Positions 1-10,860 of a stretch of 64,000 nt of DNA are shown one piece after another. Made by a program: the position numbers and the translations under genes. Source of the DNA: Fistularia commersonii. Lineage: Eukaryota > Chordata > Actinopteri > Syngnathiformes > Fistulariidae. The notes beneath the pieces were generated by a model. It made no database searches. It had not been told where the DNA came from and worked only from the letters and a program-made list of their open reading frames with translations. Within the stretch, counting starts at the first letter, position 1. Each line of letters begins with the position of its first letter. The stretch spans positions 22,650,258 through 22,714,257 of the forward strand of contig JBBMNZ010000001.1 of the NCBI GenBank assembly GCA_037954325.1. The letters are read 5' to 3'.

Positions 1-1559
1 TTTTGAATCATGTGGAATTTTTGCCGCATAAATATATGCATCCTAAATCCAATCTCTAACCATGCAGTCAGGGTCCCTTGTAATTGTTAAAAGCAGCACC
101 GTACATGAGCAACGGTCTGCTTACCTCAGTGTTTTTAGCTCAATGAGCCGAAAAGGCAATGCAATCTATAGCGTGCTTGGACAACATCACTATGATATGA
201 AGAGGAAGTAGTCATTCCTCTGCTTCCTAATCAAGTAATTGATTGCATCTATTATTCATTAACTACTCAGCCTGACATGAAGTTGTAAACTCAGCACGGC
301 TTCTCGAATTCTTTCTACGTCTCCCCACTCCACTTACACTTCATTCATCTCTTCACCCTTCGAGTGCTCATCTAACCACATAAAGCTGCGGCATTACTTT
401 GCCAGCCTCTCAGCCTGCATGAGTTGTACCCCTAAGCCCCAACTGCCAGTTTGTGTTTTGTTCAATATTGGCAGGCAGAAGTGTGTGTGAGGCACTGTTC
501 ACTGGAGGCTGCTGGGGCCTGCCCTCACAAAATCTGCACTAGATCACCCTCTGGCTAATGTCATTGCCACTTCCCAGCTACAAAATAGCCTTCCACATTC
601 ACTTGAGCTACAGGAGAGCGGCTCGGCTGATTCCACAGAGAAAATGGTGGAAATAGCAGTTAAATTGCAAAATAATCCAATTGGGACCATTTTGAACGTT
701 TACAATGTTGGCACTGACTTCCGAGTGTGTAAAATGTCTTAAAACGCTCTCCTCACATCATAAAAAAATATGCACATTTTGCATTTTAAAAACCATCAGT
801 GAAGCCTTTTAAAATGACAAGTACTACTAATAATAATACAACTTTCATAAACGAAGTGAGTGCACCAATAAATGTAGGCAAAGAGTGTCATCATTCATGA
901 TTGGTAGAACCCCCAAAGTAATTCTAGGCTGAAAAGTATGGCGGTAAGTGAAAAGAGAAATTATACCAAAACAGTCAGAAACCCTTTTGACGATGCCGAA
1001 AATACAGCATCACGCTGGTTTCCAAAGATGACTATCTCATCGTTCATCATTTTCCTGATAACTGAGCGAATACACCAAGTAATACGTATATATGTATATA
1101 TGTAAATAAACATATAGCTGGCCTTCTATTTGCTCATCACCAGCAAATACAAAAAGTAGAAGGAAAAAAAAACCTGTACAATTTTCCAAACAAATGCACA
1201 ACAAAATAATAAAATTAAAACTCTGAATCAATAACATTTGATCAAAATTTGGGAAAAAAAATTTAAATAAAAAATAATTTTGTGTATTTTCTCAAGTTAT
1301 AAATTTAAAAGTAAATGTAGCTTAATGCCTCAAGTCATAGTAACGACATCATTGAGTTTACACAACATGTTGAATAGTATAAACAATCCAGGCACAATAA
1401 ATAATCAATGAGTAAATCCCTCAGCTTGGTCCCAAACCGAGATATTACCATCAAAAACAAAGTGTCTGGAGCCAAGAAATCACCATATCAATGGCACATG
1501 CCACAACAACCCTGCCCTTCACTTCCTCCCAAAGATCATAGCTAGATAAACCCCAAATA

Positions 1560-1770
1560 ACAGAGAAATTAACAAATGCCTGACATTTGCTCAACATCCA
1601 TTATTCTGACACTTCTTCAGAATTTCAAAAGGCTGAACGCATGCTTAATCAACATTCATATTCCCAGAGCGATCTGCCGCACCATATTGCAGCCCGCCTC
1701 AGTGCCAATGAAAACGGCACATTAGGGCCCAATTCGAAAACGTTCAGGGACTCCTCACCAGGGAGCTGTG
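1560..1770. promoter_or_regulatory. candidate conserved noncoding element (intronic)
   Basis: High-complexity sequence without simple repeats, containing a TTAATCA homeodomain-type site and balanced base use unlike its AT-rich flanks. A 117-residue open frame crosses it (1587-1940, plus) but has no recognisable family, no splice sites I could identify, and lies antisense inside a cdin1 intron. Element status is a guess from composition. Confidence 0.2.
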
Positions 1771-3728
1771 TGGATATGCGCGCGCCAGGATGGGATGAGG
1801 AGGCAGAGGGAGTAAGAGGCACTTGCCGTTTGGAGGGCAGGGACAGTTCACACTTTACTTTTCAAGCGGTTTTCCAAAAAGGAGTCATCTGTCGGTTTCT
1901 GCACACGTTCACGCCTTCTGTGGCCGCGAAAGCCATATGAGGAGTGGGCTGAATGGAGTTTTAAAGAGGGGGGTAATCATTACATCCAGATTCATTCATA
2001 ATATACCGCAGAAGGACACAGATTACTCACATTCCCTCCCCCTTTTTTCTCATCCTCCTTAAACAGACTCTCTCAGGGGACAAAGGGTGGAAGGACAGGG
2101 GTCCGCTCTGAACCCAGGGGAAGCCAGGCGAGGTCTTGCAGAGGAGCCCATCATTTCCAATTCTAATACATGGCATAAGAAGGACCTAATGGGACTGATG
2201 TCACTCCCGCCCTCCCCTGTGTGGACCTTCGATGAGCCCTCCCCCTGTCCCCCTGCTCTGCTGCTCAGCTTTGGTCCAGATACTTGGGCAGGACACGACG
2301 GCTGGCTAAGAGGAGGGCAAGAATGGGGGTTGATATTTGCATGTGCCTCCATTGTGCGTGGGGGTAAAAAGTGACAGCACTGTGTCCAATTCCTTTCCCC
2401 CCAGAGCAGCTCAGGCCCAGGAAGGGAGGCCAGGCTGACAGATGACTCCCAACATCTGTGTTATGCAGCCGTTACAGATGAAGGACTCCTCAACGCAATC
2501 TCTCTCTTTCTGTCTGTCTGTGGGACCCTCCCACTCTCCTCCCACTATACTCATAGCACTAAAGAAAGAATGACAGACCGTCCGCGGAAATTACCTTGAA
2601 ATTGTCTGTAACCGTGGCTTTGTGCAAAGTTGAAATTTTCCTCCCTTTAAGGGGCAAATAAAAAGCAATGATTTTAAAGTGGCTGATATGCATTGATCTG
2701 CATTACTGTGTATCAAAAATATAACGTGGAAAAAGACTGGCCAAAATACTAAATTTAAGATCGGGATGTCAATAAAAATTTGATCTATAGCTGTGTGATG
2801 TGAAAAGTTGTAAGTCCATGCATCTAGTATGTATAGATCGCAAGGAAATATAAAGTGAGGTGCACTGCAGTTATGTACGCATTACATTAAAGCTGCAATT
2901 ATAATTGGAATGATTAGACGTCAACATTGAAATCAAAAGCAGGCGATTATGAATCTACTATTGTCTGACACTAACAGTGAAATTTTTAAACTCTCAGGTA
3001 ATTCAATGTGAAAAATTTTGTTTTTTTTTCTATTTGTTTCACCATTCTATGACAAAGTTTAAAAAGCTGAAGTTAAAGTTATCTGCTTTGCAAATCAAGG
3101 TTTAGAATGTTTCACTGTTTTTTGACATTTTATAGACCGATTACTTAGTCAATACATCCATATTATAAGTGACCGATCAATCGTATACGAAAGTTATCAT
3201 GAGCAACTTAACAATTAATTATATTACATTATGAACAAACACTTATTGCACTTCATTATTACCAGCTTGCATCAACTTGCATCAGCTAGGCAGCATGCGC
3301 AGGTATTGGATAATCATAATAGATGCCTGAATAAAATCTGTAATACTATGATTAGTATATGGGATTTGATACAAGAATAATCTTTTATTGCCAAGGGCTT
3401 CCATATGACATTTGCAGACGATGGCTGGCACAGCATGCCACTCTAATGTCCATTTAAAGTTATTTAATACACAGTTGATTTCTTTAACTTGATTATTGTA
3501 ACCCAAACAATTATCTGGCCACTCCTTCAGTGCACAACAGCCCGCTCGCCCCCCGCCCTGCCATCTCCATCCTGGCCAATATTTACGCAGTGGCAGGGCT
3601 CCCACACAGTCCGAGGGGACAAGAAGGGTATGGGGTGGGGGTGGCTGACTGCCGTGCCTTAGCGCATGCTAAGAGATGATGGATGGCCTAGTCGATATGT
3701 TATGTCTTAAGAGCCTGATTTCCTGCCA

Positions 3729-3771
3729 GTCCAATCACTAACCCTCCAGAGTCCAGCTCAGCTGATTGGAC
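3729..3771. promoter_or_regulatory. inverted pair of CCAAT boxes
   Basis: GTCCAATCA (3729-3737) and TGATTGGAC (3763-3771) form a perfect 9-bp inverted repeat separated by 25 bases. Each arm holds a CCAAT/ATTGG core, the site type bound by NF-Y. It lies about 1.1 kb inside the cdin1 intron. Function is inferred from the motif only. Confidence 0.35.
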
Positions 3772-4768
3772 AACCAGAATAATTTCGCAGGCTGTGAAAA
3801 CACTACTGCTGTGCCTCTCTGTCAGGCCCGGCGACGAGACTCAGGGATTTTAGAGAGCAAGGACCTCCCTGAGATTGGTTATGGTGAACGAAACAATAAC
3901 AATAACCAGCAAGACTAAACATTACGGCCAGCACCTCCGAGAGGGACACATCATGAAGAATTATTGGAATGAAAACGACCTTGTTTTCCTTTAATTATTA
4001 TACCCACCAGTACCACCGCCACTAAGGTGTTTGTTAAAGACGGTTTAGATTTGGACGCCAAAATGAGAGGAACCTCAAAAAAAAAAAAAACATTTGAAGG
4101 ACCTCCTAGTGTCAATGACTAAATGTGCAGGGTACTGTATGCACTTAATACTCATGGTATACTCTGTAAAATGCTGACAGTGGGAACAAAGGCAACCTCA
4201 GGCTGGGCTACGTCCCCTTTGGGGACATGATACCTTCTTCTAGATTGGTGATTAGGGCAAAATGGAAGTAGGAAGCTCCAAATGCATGCGACTTTGTAAG
4301 TGACCTGGACAGGATCAGCTACGGTGTCCCAGTCGCCTTAGGGGATTACACATGTTACATTCAATAAAGTGAGGGCCCTCAGTGTCAAGGAGAATGGCAA
4401 ATACCACCATTAACCTCTCTCTTCGATTTCTGGGTGTGCAGGCCTTCCGTTGCAAAAAAAAAAAAAAAAATTGGCTAATTTTGTTGAGGGAGCCTATGAG
4501 TAGCGAGGAATTCATTAATCATAATAACAAGTGAGCAGGGGAATTAGGAGTATTTTACAATTGAAATAAAGCAAGATATACAAAAATAGTTAATGGAGGG
4601 TTTATAGAGGGGCCAATAATGTAGCCCACTCTTTCAGTTTACACCGGGTTTCATTGCAGGATTGCACGATATTTTCTATTTACTAAATGCATGCCAGTTT
4701 TTAAATGTGTACAGGAATGTAGGGTTACATGTGATCATTACGCACATCAATTTGATGATTTAACTATT

Positions 4769-4802
4769 ACATGTAAACAAACATACGGGTTTGTTTACAT
4801 GT
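4769..4802. repeat. perfect 14-bp inverted repeat of forkhead-like sites
   Basis: ACATGTAAACAAAC (4769-4782) and GTTTGTTTACATGT (4789-4802) are exact reverse complements around a 6-base loop. Each arm contains GTAAACAAAC, a textbook forkhead (FOX) site. The element starts about 57 bases inside the cdin1 intron, so in the minus-strand transcript it could fold into a 14-bp stem just downstream of the 5' splice site. Confidence 0.75.
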
Positions 4803-4858
4803 CACGACACAAATACAACACAACACTGCCCAAACCGAAGACTCTCTCAATAACTTAC

Positions 4859-5046
4859 GTGGGAAATCTTTCCTTGAACATCTTCATACACTGTCTGGTG
4901 GGTCGAAGATGCTCTGTCCATCTTGCTATCTCTTTATATTCAGCTCGGGAGAGTCTCATCTTTTTCTGATCGGCTCCTGTAGCGATCTGAACAGAGACAT
5001 CGGAGTTTGGTTTCCTGTAGCACTCATGGCAATCTGATGTTGACAT
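4859..5046 (-). CDS. cdin1: CDIN1 (CDAN1-interacting nuclease 1), first coding exon
   Basis: CDIN1 (C15orf41) is a nuclear PD-(D/E)XK-type nuclease family protein that binds codanin-1; human mutations cause congenital dyserythropoietic anaemia type Ib. Only its N-terminal exon is here, so the C-terminal nuclease domain is outside the window. The frame runs from ATG at 5046 for 62 codons plus two bases (AC), then meets GTAAGT, a canonical donor. Residues 30-63 (MRLSRAEYKEIAR... to RFPT) align without gaps to my recollection of the human N-terminus (M-L-A-Y-EIA ... PTRQ ... K-RFP, about 15 of 34 identical). An in-frame TGA lies 15 bases before the first ATG, so no longer start exists on this exon. 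The human start corresponds to Met30; whether Met1 or Met30 is used is open. Both have a purine at -3. The identification rests on memory, not a search. Confidence 0.82.
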
Positions 5047-5300
5047 TTCAACAAAGTGTCAGCTGGGCTGTCAACAACTGTGACGGCCCCTCACTGCTAA
5101 CAAAATCTAGCTGTACTTGGCTACCGCGAGGTACACGCGAGATGGAAATTAGGATAACAGTTTAAAGGGTCGCTGAGGAAGAAGCGTATTTAACATGTAG
5201 TCAAATCAAATAGTCACAGAACGATGAATACCACGTAACAGTTGTTTACCATTAATTCCGGACTTGCTGTGGACAGCTCCATGAGTGCAGCTTCCCGCTA
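5047..5300 (-). promoter_or_regulatory. cdin1: probable cdin1 5'UTR and transcription start region
   Basis: Sequence immediately upstream of the cdin1 start on the minus strand. It is richer in CpG than the intron (clusters around 5122-5141 and 5255-5320). No TATA box is evident. The CCAAT boxes further upstream (5340 and 5381) would place initiation very roughly at 5230-5290, because such boxes usually sit 60-100 bases upstream of the start. The exact start site is not visible. Confidence 0.45.
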
Positions 5301-5400
5301 GGAAGTTGAAGTCCGGACTTCTGTGTAAGGAGTGCGTTGATTGGTTGAAAGAACCGACGGTCTCAGTATACTGAGAGATGATTGGCTGGCTTGCTGTGCG
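5300..5400 (-). promoter_or_regulatory. cdin1: cdin1 core promoter: two CCAAT boxes and two perfect palindromes
   Basis: Read on the minus strand there are CCAAT boxes at 5340-5344 and 5381-5385. GAAGTCCGGACTTC (5308-5321) is a perfect 14-bp palindrome, and TCTCAGTATACTGAGA (5361-5376) is a perfect 16-bp palindrome lying between the CCAAT boxes. The half-site TCCGGACTT recurs at 5257-5265. NF-Y is the known binder of CCAAT; I do not know a factor for the palindromes. Confidence 0.55.
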
Positions 5401-5451
5401 AAGGCGGCTCCCGTGAGTAACGCGCTCTCCATTGCATCTTTCTAGCACGGC

Positions 5452-5529
5452 TCGGTCTTCGAACTGTTCAAATTAGTATTCATAATTCGTGAAAATCCTG
5501 TCAAATTGATGAAATGCTCCGAAGACCGA
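5452..5529. repeat. 10-bp inverted repeat upstream of cdin1
   Basis: TCGGTCTTCG (5452-5461) and CGAAGACCGA (5520-5529) are exact reverse complements 58 bases apart, at the upstream edge of the CpG-richer promoter block. It could be a paired factor site or chance. Confidence 0.45.
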
Positions 5530-5599
5530 CGGGTGGGAACAGCTTCTGGCTGGCGTCGAGTGAGGGAGAGAAAAAGAAGCATCCTTAGATGGAGGAAAG

Positions 5600-8560
5600 G
5601 AGGAGCGCTTTCCTCAAGTGTGTAGACTGATAGGCGCAGCCACTCACTACGTGTTGTTGTGTCATTTATTTCGGTTTTTTATTCTAGTATTCGCATTTCC
5701 ACTCATTAGGGAATCACAAAGGCAACAGTTGCGTTTTTCTGCCTTCTTGTACGTGTCTCTTGGTGTAGATGATAGACCTCAAATCTAATTGACCCAGAAT
5801 GAACTAGTTTACATGGAAATAAACAAAATACGTGTTCTTTACAATACAGTGTAATTTGCACGTGCATAGAAACGATGGAAGATTGGGAGGAAAAATTAAA
5901 AATAGCGTTTGTTTTTGTTAATGTTAGTTTTAATGTAACAATTGAAAATCAGTACAGACACTGATCTCTCCCTGATGTGAAGTGAACAGTTCAGATTACA
6001 CCTTAAATGAGACTTAAGCTTTCCTTTATGTTGATGTTTAGAAGCTAAATCATGTCACCTTGCAGGTTCCCAATCAAGGGTAGTGTAGATCTGCCCCTAA
6101 CCTTTAGAGAATATTGTCGTAATAATTGTTCGCAACCCACAAGAATTTTCAATGCCCCCCCCCGCCATATGTAGTCACCTCTCACTCATGCGACCGGTTT
6201 AGGTGCTCATCACACAAATATGCAAATTAGTGTCAGGTTGATTGTATTACTACGGGATATGCTGAAAAACAAAGAGCAATACAGAGATTTAATGTTGATT
6301 TTAAGACAATGATTTAGAATCTCCTTTATAGCGTGTAAGTTAAAATCTAATTTAAGAAATGTCTCCCATAAGCTCAATAATATTTTACAGTGGCATTATT
6401 GTGTGATTAGTCTCAGAACAGCGATAAAACTGCTTCGGTCCTAATCGCCTCTATCCTCCTCTCTTTATATACAGATGGTCAACGTATGGTGAGTTTTTTT
6501 CAGTATCTGTTTCATCAAAGTCAAGATATAATTGAAATCTGGTAAAATGACTGCTGAAATGTGTATTTTTCTTCTCAAGCGTGTATGAAGATATCAGATA
6601 TTCTATAGTTGAGTCATACATTCCAGTGACAACAACACTGCTGGTTTCTCCTATTGTGAGTTAACAATGAAATGATGAGCAGAAAGGCTCTATCTGACCT
6701 GTGGTGCATCAGAAAATAGAGCTCATTGTTGTTGGGCAGTGTAGTATGATGACTGAGATGAGCAGGGGTCTTGGGCTGTGTGTTCTTCGGCACAGTCTCC
6801 GGCTCTGAAAGGGCTCGATGCTCTGTGGTGGCTACAAAAGGGAGCTGTGTAGTGGGATTGGTATGGCCAGATAAGATCAGGGCCTCTGAGGAAGTCTGGT
6901 CTGATTGCTACAAAGGGCTGAGGTCAGGGGCAGGAGGAGCAGTTCAGCCTTGTATCAGAGGATCAGGGGGTTTGGCGGGGACCTGTGTGTGTAATGGGTA
7001 TTAAAGGATCAGTGAAATGTGATGGTATAAAAAAGATAAAAATCAGAGAAAAGGTTGCGAGTCAGTGTACTGTAATGGGTCCAAAAGCTAAGGGATCAGC
7101 GATGTTGTTGTGTGTGAAGGCGTCTCACTGTGCGTGCGTGTGTGCCTGTGTGTGTAAAATGTAAAGCACAGCATTTTTTTTTCAAAATCTGTATTTTTAT
7201 TGCTTATGTTTTTGTATTGAAAATTACAATTCAATGAGATTTATCTTCCCTGTAATGAAGTGGGCACATCACTGATTCAGATTGTATTAAAAAATTATAC
7301 GCACACATATTTTTCCCCAGGTCATTTTAGATCATTTCTCAAAGGCGTTATCAATACATTTTTTGTTTATTTCCTGAAAATAAACAAGTAAGTTATAACT
7401 TGCCAAGTAATTTTCTTGCAAATTATTATGAAACTTATAAGCAGGTTTATTTAATTTATCTGGCTTTTAAAGATTACTGTTCACTCCTTTATTGGTATTT
7501 TTCTGAAAACTGTAAATCTTTTACATTCATATCCACGGGGAATAAGTGATGTGGGTGTATATATTAAAATTATATTTCACAATGACCAATTATATATAAG
7601 AAAAAAAAATCCCCAGTACGCCGCCAGTCAGGAGATATGTAATATACATTGATATATTGCCCAGCATCTGCGTGGGTGTGTGTGCGTTTACGCCTATATG
7701 CGAGCCCCTCTGAGAAGGAAGAGGGGAGGTTATGGTGGGGGAGATACGGGGAAGGATACAGGGGTAAAGAAGAGTACTGCGGAGGCTGCGTGTAAACAGG
7801 GCAGTGGTACACACACTGCTGTTAACCAGCTGTGAAGCCTGCTCACAGTGGGAGATGAATTTACAAAGGATGTCTCCCTCTGATATTCAGGAGACACTGC
7901 AATGATCTCTGCTCCACTGCTCTCGGCACACTATTGTAGTGCTAAACACCGCGCCACTAATGGCACTTATATACCTTAATGCCCGGAAAGCATTTACATT
8001 TTTCTTGCAGCACTGCCGTGGAGGGGTTTCTAGTCGAGGAATCCTTTTCTTTTTAATCAACAGCATCTTCATTTGGTGAATCTGAGATTCGCAAGGTTTT
8101 TTAATTTCCCTTTACTCATCACACAGTTGGAGGAAATTGCAAATTCACCGATCACTTGCTTATTAGTGCCAGCTCAACATATCCAGGAATATCACTCATC
8201 ATACAAAGAGACACAGTGTTGTTCCAGATTCTCAGCATTACTGTATTAGTGTTTCTTTTTTTCCTTTTTTTTCTTTTTCTTTCCATTGGTGTAGTTGGTG
8301 ACTTCACTCCGCTGCACCTCAGGACTGCTCTTGAATCTTCAGGGAGTCTGGAATCTCAGTTTTAAAAATCACAGTATAAACATGAGGGAACCCATAACCA
8401 GGAAATGCCTGTAGTATTAGCAAGGTATCGGATTCATGCATTCCCCCCTGAACAGCATGACTGCCCCTGAAAATCCCACATCCATATTTTACATGATGCG
8501 AGACAAGACACATGTGTTTCACCCCTCTTTCAGATGTGATTCTTCCATTTATTTTATCAT
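5600..8560. other. intergenic, no gene seen
   Basis: AT-rich unique sequence upstream of cdin1. Notable points are a C9 run at 6155-6163, a perfect POU octamer ATGCAAAT at 6220-6227, and a G-rich stretch at 6770-7010 with loosely repeated 'gctacaaa-ggg' segments. Short open frames here lack splice sites or family features. Confidence 0.6.
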
Positions 8561-8562
8561 CC

Positions 8563-8600
8563 TTTTAATTAATTTAATTAGTTGACATGTAATTAAGTGC
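8563..8600. promoter_or_regulatory. homeodomain-site cluster
   Basis: TTAATTAATTTAATTAG (8565-8581) contains several overlapping TAAT/ATTA cores and is followed by TGTAATTAAGTG (8588-8599), which also fits an NKX2-type TTAAGTG site. The same 12-mer recurs at 17609-17620. Binding is inferred. Confidence 0.3.
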
Positions 8601-8619
8601 AACTGTGCTCATCCCTAAA

Positions 8620-8654
8620 ACACACACACACACACACACACACACGAACACAAC

Positions 8655-8713
<59 letters not shown>
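8620..8713. repeat. compound (CA)n-(TA)n microsatellite
   Basis: About 12 CA units (8621-8645), an interruption, about 20 AC units (8660-8700), then seven AT units ending in ATGCATGCA. Confidence 0.98.
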
Positions 8714-8864
8714 GCATGCAAACACACTTGCACATATTTGTCTGTTAATTGTTCAAAACAACAGGTGTGATATGAGCAAATTTACTAGATTAATAGGGGA
8801 TTGATAATATTTTTGAATTGTATTTTTCTTTAACTGGGCGAGTGTGGAAACAAAGGCTGCAGCC

Positions 8865-9020
8865 CAAGCTCATTAATCATAGTCAACGGGCTGCCCGGGT
8901 GCAATTTGCATGACCGAGGTGGCTGCACATGCTGCCGTTTGGCCTCGGTTGTTGGATCTGCCTTGATTTGGCCAGACTGTTAACGCTATGTCAATCAAAA
9001 ATAACCAAATAACAGCGTGA
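8865..9020. promoter_or_regulatory. candidate enhancer with octamer and PBX-type sites
   Basis: High-complexity block just after the 8.6 kb microsatellite. It holds ATTAATCA (8872-8879), a perfect inverted POU octamer ATTTGCAT (8904-8911), and TGTCAATCA (8989-8997), which is nine of ten bases of the PBX-MEIS composite site on the minus strand (TGATTGACA). POU, PBX and homeodomain sites together are typical of developmental enhancers. Conservation is untested. Confidence 0.4.
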
Positions 9021-9029
9021 CAAAAGAGC

Positions 9030-9660
9030 AGGGGGTTGGGGGGGGGCGGAAAAAAATCTCATTATCCAAAACTCCTTTCTCTCTTTTGCTTTTTCAAATT
9101 TTGGGCTTACCTTGTTCAAGTGGTGTAATGAAAAATAAAACAGTCCATCTTCAGTCATCCATGTAAACTCAGTTTAATTGTCGATCTATTTTAAATGTGT
9201 ATGTTTTTTTTAAAATTACTTAAATATTTAAAATACCAATTTAAATACCGATTTAAAAATCTGCCGTGGCTTATCTTTTAAAAAAAATGCTTCGAATCAT
9301 GTTCGTATTTTTCATAGCAAAAAAAAAACCTAGCATTTAGCTGTTTGGGAGGATTTAGTAAAAATCCCATTATGTATATAAAACTTTTTTTGTTGTCTGG
9401 TTCTGTGCCAGTCACAGTTTGCGGGCCTCATTAGGCCGTTTTCAACGATTGCGTCCACGCGGTGACGTTTGAAATAATTTCACAAAGCTGTAAGCTCACC
9501 ACTGGCTCCATACTCTTGATGCTCATTATCTCATCATGAACCTTAAAAAAGAGGTAGCGTCTGAATGGCTTTTCAGCTCCATGAGAGGTGACTGAGAGTG
9601 TCAGTGCCTATATGCATGCGTAAATGTACATGAGATAGAGGCTGATGTGCGTCTGAGTGC
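9030..9660. other. intergenic, AT-rich, no gene seen
   Basis: Contains a G-rich patch near 9032-9048, then AT-rich sequence with TTTAAA-type words. 9400-9540 is of higher complexity but has no clear motif group. Confidence 0.6.
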
Positions 9661-9668
9661 ATGTCTGA

Positions 9669-9706
9669 TTTTTTTTTTTGTGTGCGTGTGTGTGTGTGCG
9701 TCAAAT

Positions 9707-9751
<45 letters not shown>
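9669..9751. repeat. (GT)n / (AC)n inverted microsatellite, potential hairpin
   Basis: A T-run is followed by a GT tract ending in GTGCG (to 9700), a 7-base spacer TCAAATG, then CGCACAC and an AC tract to 9751. Bases 9686-9700 pair exactly with 9708-9722, and pairing can continue past one mismatch. Confidence 0.95.
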
Positions 9752-9755
<4 letters not shown>

Positions 9756-10860
9756 CATATGAATGCTGCTTGTGTCTGGTCTGGCCTCTCTACCTAGCTC
9801 TGCTGCTGTGGATCATGCTGTGCCTCCTCCCCATCCCCTAATATCCTGGAGGCATTTTTCTCATTATCAAATATTGTTTGATGTCTTTGTTTCTTGATGA
9901 TTAACCATGGTCACCAAACACCGGTCTGGATTGTTTAAAATTTAATTTTGGGGGCTCGGAAGTACCTGCAGATGGGAAGACTGGTGGGGGGACACACGTA
10001 TTTTATGTATGCTATTTTTCACGCTGGAAATGCAGGAGGACACACATTGAAAAGCACAATAAATCCTCAAGGAGAATCATTAGTGGAATACTAGTGGTTT
10101 TTATGACCATTGTTATTCAACGCTGTATTGAGAGGCAGTAAATTATTCTGTTTATTATGGGTTAGTGGATTCAGTCCCGTTTTCTGAATAATCATGTTGT
10201 TCTGCCTAAACGAAACCCCCTCACTTTCCCATGTGCTCGAGCCGAAATGCATGTTTTAAATTTATACGCGGTGAATATTAAATTACAACAGTAGCGGTTT
10301 TCTTGTATTTCACAATTATTCCCTGCACGTCCTTTGCATACTATTTGCATTTTCTGCCCTGGTATATTTTTATTATTTGAACATCATCAAGACGAAAAAA
10401 AATGCTAGCTGTGGGATACAGCATTTATGACGACATTGACATTGTAAGCAAACAAATAGGGAAGCAACACTCTCCTATTGCCACTTGTCAAAACTATATT
10501 GAATACTTGAAATATCTGTGTATCTAAGTCTAAACAGCAGCCATTGTGTCAGTCTAATGATATTATCCTCTGAAATTTGGAGTGAAAGAGAAATGGCACA
10601 AATGAGCAGTGCCATTGTCTGCCCCGCTTTATTTAAACAGATTGCGAGAGCTGAGAGGCACAGACCGGGGTAGAGAGCAGGCAAGGGAGAGGTAGACAAA
10701 AAGAGAGCGAGCGCTCCGTAAATGAAAGGTTATGCGTCGTCCCATGTGTTTGTATTGTCAATAACTGGAGAAGGCTGTCAGGAAAGTAGGGAGATAAAGG
10801 TCAATAACTCAGGCAAATGTGTTTGTATTTGTACACTCCTGCTGATAGCATAGCAAACGT
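9752..10860. other. intergenic, no gene seen
   Basis: Unique AT-rich sequence without long simple repeats. Open frames are short and without family features. Confidence 0.6.

Larger units (their letters stand above)
1..4858 (-). other. cdin1: first coding-exon-flanking intron of cdin1 (partial)
   Basis: This is intronic sequence following the cdin1 exon on the minus strand; it begins at the GTAAGT donor (4853-4858 on the plus strand as ACTTAC) and runs off the left edge. I looked for the next cdin1 exon by its expected residues and did not recognise it, so the intron probably exceeds 4.8 kb. The block is AT-rich and of high complexity with few simple repeats (A-runs near 4079 and 4455). In human, long introns of this gene hold elements attributed to neighbouring MEIS2; whether that applies here is inference. 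Confidence 0.65.

Noticed and set aside
1587..1940. 117-residue plus-strand open frame
   Set aside because: Lies antisense in a cdin1 intron with no exon signals; better explained as a possible noncoding element.
6771..7004. Possible minisatellite with 'gctacaaa-ggg' units, and a similar G-rich region at 29390-29660
   Set aside because: Units are too irregular to align by eye and the two regions are not clearly related.
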